Assembly (NCBI GenBank): GCA_028692975.1 | Contig: JAQUWF010000025.1 | Coordinates: 1 to 37,163, forward strand | DNA length: 37,163 bases | Direction of reading: 5' to 3' | From: Lachnospiraceae bacterium | Lineage (GTDB): Bacteria > Bacillota > Clostridia > Lachnospirales > Lachnospiraceae | Translations under genes and position numbers: made by a program | Part shown: positions 30,609 through 37,163 of the stretch, in pieces | How positions within the stretch are numbered: position 1 is the stretch's first letter | Layout of the letters: each line of letters begins with the position of its first letter | The notes under the pieces: generated by a model | The model's input: the letters and a program-made list of their open reading frames with translations, nothing else | Database searches by the model: none | What the model was told of the DNA's origin: nothing

Positions 30609-33190
30609 ACATTTTTCATAAAATTGCCCGGCAGAGTCTGAAGAATAATCGTACACGAACATTGGTGACCATCATCGGTGTGATTTTGTCTTCTGCCCTG
30701 ATCACGGCGGTTGCCACGTTTGGCGTTTCCCTGCTGGACTATATGACCAGGGGTGCTGTCCAGAAATACGGCGATTGGCATGTGGCGTTTGAGGATGTTG
30801 ACACAGCTTTTATGCAGGAACAAACGGCCGATACGGACGTGAGCCACACCGCTGCTTTTGAAAATATGGGTTATGCGGTGCTGGAGGGCTCCAAAACGCC
30901 GGGGAAACCGTATCTTTTTCTTGCAGGTTTCAACAGTGATACCTTTGATACCCTGCCGGTCACTCTGTTTTCCGGCAGGATACCGCAAAATGATACGGAG
31001 GTTCTTATATCGGGGAGTGTTGCCACAAAAGGCGGTGTTTCTTATCAGGTGGGCGATACCATAACCCTTGATGTGGGACAACGCATGAATGGAACAGAGA
31101 AACTGGGGCAGGATAATCCGTATATGGCGGACACCGAAAACTTTGTATCCGGGGAGCAGAAGACCTACACGGTGGTGGGTATCTGTAAAACACCTTCCTT
31201 TGAGAAAACATCCGCGCCGGGCTATACATTGATCACATACGCGGACCATGTGAATATAGATGCGGATCTCAGCGTATTTGTTACATTAAAGAACCCGCGC
31301 CAGGTCCAGGCATATGCAGAGCAGGTGGCTGGGGAACATGTGTATATGTTGAATAACGAGGTATTGCGTTTCATGGGAGTTGCCGACTTTGCCGGCGACA
31401 AAATTTTTACTACGCTGCTATATTCTGTGGTTGCCATTGTACTTATCATTATCATGATTGGTTCCGTTTTCCTAATTTATAATTCTTTTTATATTTCATT
31501 GAACGAGCGAACCCAGCAGATCGGCATACTTGCTTCTGTGGGAGCCACGGGAAAACAGATTAAAAATTCCGTGCTGTTTGAGGGGCTCTGCATCGGTGCG
31601 GTGGGGATTCCCATAGGTGTGCTTGCAGGGATAGGCAGCACGTGGGGTGTGATTGCCATTGTGGCAAAGAATTTTGGGAGTATCATGTACAGCGGTGTTT
31701 CACTGGGACTTGTGCTATCCATTCCGGCCATTGCGCTTGCCATACTGGTGAGCCTGGTTACTATTTTGATTTCGGCCTATATTCCGGCCAAAAAGGCAGC
31801 GGCAACACCGGTGATGGAGTGCATTCGCCAGACGAACGAGGTCAAGGTGGAGTCCAAAGCATTGCGGACACCGAAACTGGTGCAGCGCATGTGTGGTCTG
31901 GAAGGGATGCTGGCGCTGAAAAATTTCAAGAGAAATAAAAAACGTTACCGCAGCATTGTGCTGTCCTTGATTTTAAGTATTGTGTTGTTTATAAGCACCA
32001 GTGCTTTTGTCATGGACCTGGAGCAGATAGCAGCACAGGCGAAAACACTCACCTCCTATGACATAGGGTTCAGTACCCAGGAGATGAACGATGATGAGAT
32101 GCTGCAGCTTTATGAAAGCCTAAAGACGGTGCAGGGGGTTTACGATAGTTCTTACCAGTCCATGCAGGAGTATGACTGCACGGTACAAGGGGACGCGCTT
32201 TCTGAGGATTATTGGGCAGCGGCGGGTGTACAGGCATCTGGCGAAACAGTCAGTCTACCTGTGAAGATGCAGTTTCTGGATGACGTTACTTACGAAAATA
32301 TTTTGAAAAGTCAGGGACTGCCCGTGGAGGAATATACAGGGGAACATGCGAAGATAATCGGTGTCGCTAAAATGCGTGATGACACCAATCAGAAGGAAGT
32401 GGATCAACTGAGTAATATGTTTCGTGATGCGAATGAAGAACTTACGATTACCTCTAAATCGGAGGATGCATCGGTAAAGGGAAAGACGCAGGATGTCATC
32501 ATTACTTTTGCGGACATTGTGCCGCCGGATACGTTGCCTGTGTTGGGAACCACCACGACAGAACAGCATCCATATGATCTTTTTGTGATGGCACCGTATT
32601 CCATGAAAGATCAGTTCCTTCCAACGGTTACCAGTGTCAAAGGGTTGGGGTTTTTGTCCCAACAGCCGGCCAAGTCGCTGGAGGACATGACGAAAATTAT
32701 CCAGGGCGAGGCCATAACGGAACCCTACACACTTCTCGATATGACAAAGATGATGGAGGAGAGCCGCAATGAGATATTTATTGCCAATGTGTTTGCTTAT
32801 ACATTCATTATCATGATTTCATTGATCGCAGTGGCCAATGTGTTTAACACCATTTCCACAAATATCCGGCTGCGCAGGCGGGAACTGGCTATGCTTCGTT
32901 CCGTGGGTATGCCTGACCGGAATTTCAACAGAATGATGCGCTTCGAGTGTGCCTTCTACGGTATGCGCGCCCTGTTGTTCGGCCTGCCCATATCTGTCCT
33001 GGCCGCCTGGCTGATCTATCAGAGCATGCTTTTTGGCGGAGCAGACGGCATTCGTTTCCACCTGCCCTGGACCAGTATTGGAATCAGTGTGATCAGTGTA
33101 CTGCTGGTGATATTTGTCACCATGATGTATGCGGTTAGAAAGATTAAGAAAGAAAATATTATTGATGCACTGCGGGATGAGATGACTTGA
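30605..33190 (+). CDS. ABC exporter permease with two FtsX domains
   Basis: The 861-residue permease has a first helix (about residues 18-40), a large outer domain (about 45-265), three helices (about 270-390), a fifth helix (about 450-470), a second outer domain (about 475-715) and three last helices (about 725-850). This is a tandem of two FtsX/MacB-like halves. It is unlike BceB, which has one large outer loop. Such permeases extrude or remove peptides and lipids from the membrane. A terminator follows 20 bases after the stop. Confidence 0.9.
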   Translation: MNIFHKIARQSLKNNRTRTLVTIIGVILSSALITAVATFGVSLLDYMTRGAVQKYGDWHVAFEDVDTAFMQEQTADTDVSHTAAFENMGYAVLEGSKTPGKPYLFLAGFNSDTFDTLPVTLFSGRIPQNDTEVLISGSVATKGGVSYQVGDTITLDVGQRMNGTEKLGQDNPYMADTENFVSGEQKTYTVVGICKTPSFEKTSAPGYTLITYADHVNIDADLSVFVTLKNPRQVQAYAEQVAGEHVYMLNNEVLRFMGVADFAGDKIFTTLLYSVVAIVLIIIMIGSVFLIYNSFYISLNERTQQIGILASVGATGKQIKNSVLFEGLCIGAVGIPIGVLAGIGSTWGVIAIVAKNFGSIMYSGVSLGLVLSIPAIALAILVSLVTILISAYIPAKKAAATPVMECIRQTNEVKVESKALRTPKLVQRMCGLEGMLALKNFKRNKKRYRSIVLSLILSIVLFISTSAFVMDLEQIAAQAKTLTSYDIGFSTQEMNDDEMLQLYESLKTVQGVYDSSYQSMQEYDCTVQGDALSEDYWAAAGVQASGETVSLPVKMQFLDDVTYENILKSQGLPVEEYTGEHAKIIGVAKMRDDTNQKEVDQLSNMFRDANEELTITSKSEDASVKGKTQDVIITFADIVPPDTLPVLGTTTTEQHPYDLFVMAPYSMKDQFLPTVTSVKGLGFLSQQPAKSLEDMTKIIQGEAITEPYTLLDMTKMMEESRNEIFIANVFAYTFIIMISLIAVANVFNTISTNIRLRRRELAMLRSVGMPDRNFNRMMRFECAFYGMRALLFGLPISVLAAWLIYQSMLFGGADGIRFHLPWTSIGISVISVLLVIFVTMMYAVRKIKKENIIDALRDEMT

Positions 33191-33210
33191 TGGGGTGCGG
33201 TTTTGACGTG

Positions 33211-33242
33211 ACAGAGAGCAGGAGTGCTCTCTGTTTTACTTT
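33211..33242 (+). terminator. Terminator of the ABC exporter operon
   Basis: ACAGAGAGCA (33211-33220) and TGCTCTCTGT (33225-33234) pair perfectly around GGAG, followed by a T-rich tail. Confidence 0.85.
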
Positions 33243-33280
33243 GCAAAATACGGTACGCTGTTTTGGGACAGAAGATATAG

Positions 33281-33327
33281 ACAGTACTGGTTCATGCTGA
33301 TCCCTTCTTTTCGGGATTGTTCAGCCA
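33281..33327 (+). other. Intergenic hairpin of unknown role
   Basis: ACTGG...CCAGT, GCTGA...TCAGC and TCCC...GGGA nest into a bulged stem. There is no T-run, so it is not a standard terminator. It lies between the exporter terminator and the sugar-importer promoter; the rest of this 419-base gap (33191-33609) holds only the promoter and operator sites listed. Confidence 0.35.
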
Positions 33328-33419
33328 GTTGCTTAATCAGGAAATAAAATACGCATGTACAATATAAACAAAATTAATATAACGATAAATACTATATTAT
33401 ACAAAAAAAACAAAAGGTC

Positions 33420-33448
33420 TTGTACTTTCATATTTGGTGTGATATTGT
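33420..33448 (+). promoter_or_regulatory. Promoter of the sugar importer operon
   Basis: TTGTAC (33420-33425) and TATTGT (33443-33448) lie 17 bp apart. The predicted start near 33455 is immediately before the first operator copy. Confidence 0.55.
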
Positions 33449-33457
33449 GTATATATC

Positions 33458-33482
33458 CAATAAACGAATCGATTCTACTTTT
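33458..33482 (+). promoter_or_regulatory. LacI-type operator, copy 1
   Basis: A 25-bp sequence with the palindromic core ACGAATCGATTCT (GAATCGATTC at 33466-33475) is repeated exactly 109 bp downstream. Its core is like operators of LacI/GalR-family repressors. It covers about +4 to +28 of the predicted transcript, where a bound repressor blocks initiation or early elongation. Confidence 0.7.
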
Positions 33483-33505
33483 GAAATATAAAGTAAAATA
33501 AACAG

Positions 33506-33521
33506 ATTTGAATATTCAAAT
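33506..33521 (+). promoter_or_regulatory. 16-bp perfect palindrome between the operators
   Basis: ATTTGAATATTCAAAT is fully palindromic. It may be a site for another regulator or a chance AT palindrome. It lies midway between the two LacI-type operators. Confidence 0.4.
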
Positions 33522-33566
33522 TAAACAATGCAGGTGCACATGAATTGTAGTTTTATTTTTTTTAAT

Positions 33567-33591
33567 CAATAAACGAATCGATTCTACTTTT
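33567..33591 (+). promoter_or_regulatory. LacI-type operator, copy 2
   Basis: Exact copy of the 25-bp operator at 33458, ending just before the SD GAAGGAGA of the binding-protein gene. A tetrameric repressor could bridge both copies, looping the 109 bp between them. Confidence 0.7.
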
Positions 33592-33609
33592 AGAGAAGGA
33601 GATACGAAA

Positions 33610-34650
33610 ATGAAAAAGAGGATTTTATCGGTTTTATTAACGCTGGCAATGGTTTCATCTATGATAGTAGGATGTGGCAGTACAGATAAGGCGGCGGATA
33701 CATCTGGTGAGACGACAGCAGAAGCAACGGAAACAGAAGCACCAGAAGCAACGGAAGCAGAAACGAAAGATGCAGCAAAAGAAAGCGGTGGAGATAAAAC
33801 AATTGCGCTGGTACCGCCGGCAATGATCTCTCCATATTATAAATCTGTTATTTCAGGGGCACAGGAAGAATGTGATGCAAAAGGTTATGAACTGAAAACC
33901 CTAGCTCCGCAGTCTGAGTCTGATTATGCATCACAGGTACAGATTGTAGAAGATATGATTTCTCAAGGTGTAGATGGAATCATCCTTTGTGCAATCAATG
34001 CAGATGCAATTGTTTCTGCGGTAAAGAAAGCAAATGAAGCAAATATTCCGGTGGTTATGTTTAATACACAGAATCAACTTATCGGGGGCGAAGTTGCATG
34101 TTATGTAAAATATGATCAGTATGCCGCAGGCGGTCAGGTTGCAGATTATGTGGCAGAGGTGTTTGACGAAAAAGCAAAAGTTGCCATTATTGAAGGTCTT
34201 CCTTCTGACCATACGACAGAAAGAATGGGCGGGTTTGTGGATCGTGCAAAAGAAAAGTATCCAGACATCGAAGTAGTTGCATCTCAGGCAGGTGACTGGG
34301 AGAGGGAAAAAGGAATGAATGCAGCAGCAAATATGTTACAGGCAAATCCAGATCTGGATGTTCTCTTTGCTCTGTGTGATGAGATGGGGCTCGGCGCAGT
34401 ACAAGCTGTAAAAGAAGCAGGTTCCGATGCGAAAGTAGTAAGTTTTGATGGGAATCCAAATGCAGTTGCAAGCATTCAGTCTGGTGGACTGTTATCCACC
34501 GTATCCATTGGCGGACCAGGAACAGGAACTTTGGCAGTAGATGCCCTGGACAAGCTTTTTAAGGGCGAGACTGTTGAGCAGTTTGTTAATGTAGATACAG
34601 AAGTGATTAATGCAGATAATGCAAGCAATTATCCGGCAGAAGCTGATTGA
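33610..34650 (+). CDS. Sugar ABC transporter substrate-binding lipoprotein (RbsB-like)
   Basis: The 346-residue lipoprotein (lipobox IVGC, Cys22) has an acidic Thr/Glu linker (about residues 25-60) and then a type I periplasmic-binding fold: TIALVPPAMISPYYKSVISGAQEE, GVDGIILCAINADAIVSAVKKANEANIPVVMFNT and DVLFALCDEMGLGAVQAVKEAG. This matches RbsB/XylF-type sugar-binding proteins (family Peripla_BP_4). The sugar cannot be assigned. It is first in an operon with the matching ATPase and permease, controlled by twin operators. SD GAAGGAGA. Confidence 0.9.
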   Translation: MKKRILSVLLTLAMVSSMIVGCGSTDKAADTSGETTAEATETEAPEATEAETKDAAKESGGDKTIALVPPAMISPYYKSVISGAQEECDAKGYELKTLAPQSESDYASQVQIVEDMISQGVDGIILCAINADAIVSAVKKANEANIPVVMFNTQNQLIGGEVACYVKYDQYAAGGQVADYVAEVFDEKAKVAIIEGLPSDHTTERMGGFVDRAKEKYPDIEVVASQAGDWEREKGMNAAANMLQANPDLDVLFALCDEMGLGAVQAVKEAGSDAKVVSFDGNPNAVASIQSGGLLSTVSIGGPGTGTLAVDALDKLFKGETVEQFVNVDTEVINADNASNYPAEAD

Positions 34651-34684
34651 TCGATGTAATACGTAACCGTGGAAGGAGAACACT

Positions 34685-36208
34685 ATGCCAGAAAAAGTCG
34701 CATTAAAAATGGAACATATTACAAAGCGTTTTCCAGGTGTACTGGCACTTGATGATGTGTGCTTGAGGGTTCAGAAGGGTGAAGTACATGCGTTACTGGG
34801 TGAAAACGGTGCAGGTAAATCTACTTTGATGAAAATTCTGGCCGGTGCATATGTAAAAGATGAAGGTGAGATTGAAGTCTTTGGAGAGCGAGCCGAACTC
34901 GGCTCGCCAAAGGCTGCAGAGGATTTGGGCATTGCCATTATTTATCAGGAATTGAATCTGGTTTCCACACTTTCAGTTGCAGAAAACATTTACATGGGCC
35001 GATTACTTATGAAGAATAAGTTTAAAGTGGATTGGGATAAAATGTACCAGGAAGCGGAAGTGCTGCTTAAGGATCTGGAGGTGGATGTGAGTCCCTATGC
35101 ACAGATCAAGAGTCTTGGTGTAGCACAGCAGCAGATGGTAGAAATAGCCAAGGCTTTGGCAATCAATGCAAAACTGATTATTATGGATGAGCCAAGTGCG
35201 CCCCTTACAGAACGGGAAACCAAAAATCTGTTTCGTATGGTCAGAAAATTGAAAGAAAATGGAGTGTCGATTATTTATATCTCTCATCGGCTGGAAGAGG
35301 TAAAAGAAATCTGTGATCGCGCAACCATTATGCGGGATGGACAGACCATCACGGAAGTGGAGGTAGCGGATGTCACCATAGATGAAATTATCAAATATAT
35401 GGTTGGACGAGAACTGAAAGACAAATTTCCGCGTATTGAAAAAAACATAGGGGAAGAAGTTTTCCGTGTGGAACACCTGAATGCGGGGAAAAAGGTGGTG
35501 GATGTTAATTTCAGTATAAGAGCGGGAGAGGTTCTGTGTGTTGGCGGACTGGTAGGTGCGGGCCGGACGGAAACTGCCAGAGCAATCTTTGGTATGGACC
35601 CAATGGCTGAAGGAAATATTTATGTGGATGGAAAGCAGTATAAAATAAAAAGCCCGAAAGATGCAATTGCAGCAGGAATCGGTTTTGTGACAGAGGATAG
35701 AAAAGAAGAAGGCCTTGTTTTAAAATTGAGTGTGGGAAAAAATATTACACTCGCTGCGCTTGATGATTTTAACAGGGGATTCCATTTGAATCTCTCACAG
35801 GAAAAGGACACCATAAAATCGTACGTTGAGAAATTGAATATTAAGACACCATCCGTAGAACAGCTTGTGGGCAATCTTTCCGGAGGTAATCAGCAAAAAG
35901 TGGTGTTAGCTAAATGGATGTTGTCACAATGCCGCGTATTGATTTTTGATGAACCTACAAGGGGTATAGATGTAGGGGCAAAGATAGAGGTTTATAACAT
36001 TATTAATGCACTCGCAAAAGAGGGAAAAGCAATACTGGTTATTACATCTGAGATACCAGAACTGCTAGGTATATGTGATCGCGCTATTGTTATGGCGAGA
36101 GGTAGTATACATGGAGAAATGAGCTGCGAAGAAGCGACACAGGAAAGAATTATGACATTTGCAACGGCGACGGAATCAGTGGCCGACACAGCGGAAAAAG
36201 GACAATAG
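34685..36208 (+). CDS. Sugar ABC transporter double ATPase (RbsA/MglA-like)
   Basis: The 507-residue protein carries two ABC domains. The first has a standard Walker A GENGAGKST near residue 39, the signature LGVAQQQMVEIAKAL and IIMDEPSAPLTERE. The second has the degenerate Walker A GGLVGAGRTETAR near residue 285 typical of this family, the signature LSGGNQQKVVLAKWM near 399 and LIFDEPTRGIDVG. It energises import of the sugar captured by the upstream lipoprotein. SD GGAGAA, 34 bases after the binding-protein gene. Confidence 0.93.
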   Translation: MPEKVALKMEHITKRFPGVLALDDVCLRVQKGEVHALLGENGAGKSTLMKILAGAYVKDEGEIEVFGERAELGSPKAAEDLGIAIIYQELNLVSTLSVAENIYMGRLLMKNKFKVDWDKMYQEAEVLLKDLEVDVSPYAQIKSLGVAQQQMVEIAKALAINAKLIIMDEPSAPLTERETKNLFRMVRKLKENGVSIIYISHRLEEVKEICDRATIMRDGQTITEVEVADVTIDEIIKYMVGRELKDKFPRIEKNIGEEVFRVEHLNAGKKVVDVNFSIRAGEVLCVGGLVGAGRTETARAIFGMDPMAEGNIYVDGKQYKIKSPKDAIAAGIGFVTEDRKEEGLVLKLSVGKNITLAALDDFNRGFHLNLSQEKDTIKSYVEKLNIKTPSVEQLVGNLSGGNQQKVVLAKWMLSQCRVLIFDEPTRGIDVGAKIEVYNIINALAKEGKAILVITSEIPELLGICDRAIVMARGSIHGEMSCEEATQERIMTFATATESVADTAEKGQ

Positions 36209-36223
36209 GAAAGGGGAACTCAG

Positions 36224-37163
36224 ATGAAGACAAAGGTTAATAAAAACCAGAAAACGATGAAATCCACAAATAGCATTGCGGGAATCCTGACAGCATTTGT
36301 CGTGTTATGTGTCGTATTGACAATCGCCAGCAGAAGCTTTCTGACACCGAATAATGTATTGAATGTATTCCAGCAGATTTCTACTAATTTTATTATTGCA
36401 ATAGGAATGACATTTATCATTTTATTAGGAGGCATTGATTTATCCGTCGGTTCGACGGTTGCATTTTCAGGACTTATTATGGGACTTTTGATGAAGAGCC
36501 TTGGGATGCCTGTGGCGGTGGCCTTGTTGATTGGACTGGTATGCGCAAGCGCAATTGGGTTTTTTAACGGTTTTCTGATTACATTCTTTAAACTGCCGCC
36601 ATTTATTGCGACTCTTGGCACCATGTCCATTGTCAGAGGCGCAGCTTACACGATAACAGGCGGACAGCCAATTTATACGTTTCCACAGGGGTTTGCAATG
36701 ATTACCGGTCGTGTAGCGGGAATTCCGATTTTTACAATTCTTATCATGGTTGTTTTGTTTGTGATAGCAGCATATGTGCTTAAATATACAAAATATGGAA
36801 GATACATATATGCCATTGGAGGTAATGAGAATTGCGCGAAACTATCCGGCGTAAATGTAGGAAAGGTAAAATGCATCGCATATGTAATCAGCGGATTTTG
36901 CTGTGGTGTTGCAGCTATCGTACTGACCTCCAGACTGGATTCTGCTGTTCCGACCAATGCGGACGGAGCGGAATTGGATGCAATCGCAGCTGTTGTAATC
37001 GGCGGCACTTCCATGGAGGGAGGCGAAGGAGTTTTAGTCGGAACCATTATCGGAGCCTTGATTATCGGCGTTGTGGCAAATGGGATGAATCTTTTGAACG
37101 TTCCCCAGGGAGCACAGCGTATGGTCAAAGGCATGATTATTGTAATTGCGGTTATTGTAGATG
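36224..37163 (+). CDS. Sugar ABC transporter permease (RbsC-like), cut by the window end
   Basis: The frame opens at an ATG after AAAGGGG, 15 bases downstream of the ATPase gene, and runs to the last base, giving 313 codons of a family of about 320-340. Visible are the RbsC hallmark ILLGGIDLSVGSTVAFSG and the coupling region YAIGGNENCAKLSGVNVGK. The later GGTSMEGGEGVLVGTIIGAL matches the usual GGTS-GG segment. About eight to ten hydrophobic helices are present. Only the C-terminus is missing. Confidence 0.92.
   Translation, partial: MKTKVNKNQKTMKSTNSIAGILTAFVVLCVVLTIASRSFLTPNNVLNVFQQISTNFIIAIGMTFIILLGGIDLSVGSTVAFSGLIMGLLMKSLGMPVAVALLIGLVCASAIGFFNGFLITFFKLPPFIATLGTMSIVRGAAYTITGGQPIYTFPQGFAMITGRVAGIPIFTILIMVVLFVIAAYVLKYTKYGRYIYAIGGNENCAKLSGVNVGKVKCIAYVISGFCCGVAAIVLTSRLDSAVPTNADGAELDAIAAVVIGGTSMEGGEGVLVGTIIGALIIGVVANGMNLLNVPQGAQRMVKGMIIVIAVIVD

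Overview
The window looks like chromosomal DNA of a gut-type Clostridia, most likely Lachnospiraceae (inference). The reasons are strong AGGAGG-type ribosome binding sites, moderate GC genes separated by AT-rich gaps, consensus sigma-70-type promoters, and gene families usual in Blautia/Dorea/Coprococcus-like genomes: a lipoprotein trigger-factor-like isomerase, an ECF metal transporter, DUF975, DUF2752 and DUF6320 membrane proteins, and an RbsABC-type sugar importer. No rRNA, CRISPR array or prophage was seen. One tRNA gene, tRNA-Gly(TCC), is present.

Layout. 1-2.0 kb: an IS1634/IS4-like insertion sequence with an intact transposase, then a possible scrap of an IS3-type end. 2.0-4.0 kb: a GreA-like factor and a secreted FKBP/trigger-factor-like lipoprotein. 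4.1-7.2 kb: tRNA-Gly leading without a terminator into an operon of an alpha/beta hydrolase, an HxxxDG acyltransferase and a zinc-ribbon membrane protein. 7.2-8.5 kb: an AT-rich islet with a regulator scrap and a dinD-like gene. 8.6-10.7 kb: an O-acetylhomoserine sulfhydrylase and a HAD phosphatase. 10.7-11.7 kb: a PadR regulator with its membrane partner. 11.8-14.5 kb: a CbiMN-CbiQ-CbiO nickel/cobalt ECF transporter. 14.5-16.2 kb: three small membrane-protein genes in alternating orientation. 16.3-16.75 kb: an array of five 35-nt inverted repeats and three 32-bp direct repeats. 16.76-20.75 kb: the tex-xdhC-trmO operon plus a small unknown gene. 20.8-28.0 kb: two class III aminotransferases around a cytidylate-kinase-like gene and an 882-residue fusion of an APC amino-acid permease with an iron-type alcohol dehydrogenase. 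28.1-33.2 kb: a two-component system with an ABC exporter. 33.2 kb to the end: a sugar importer operon behind twin LacI-type operators.

The most unusual points are these. (1) The permease-dehydrogenase fusion lies next to a GabT-like transaminase. It suggests a compact amino-acid to hydroxy-acid pathway, for example GABA to succinic semialdehyde to 4-hydroxybutyrate, in which uptake and the reductive step share one polypeptide. (2) A 0.87-kb tandem array lies between that fusion gene and the transaminase gene. It holds eleven 35-nt inverted repeats of the GGGTAA/TTACCC type at a strict 83-bp spacing. A second array upstream of tex has five inverted repeats of the same 35-nt length but different sequence (GGGGCA/TGCCCC). 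I know of no described element that matches this pair. (3) Several operons carry terminator-like hairpins immediately before the ribosome binding site, which suggests control by attenuation.

Functions are read from motifs and remembered family resemblance; no database search was run.
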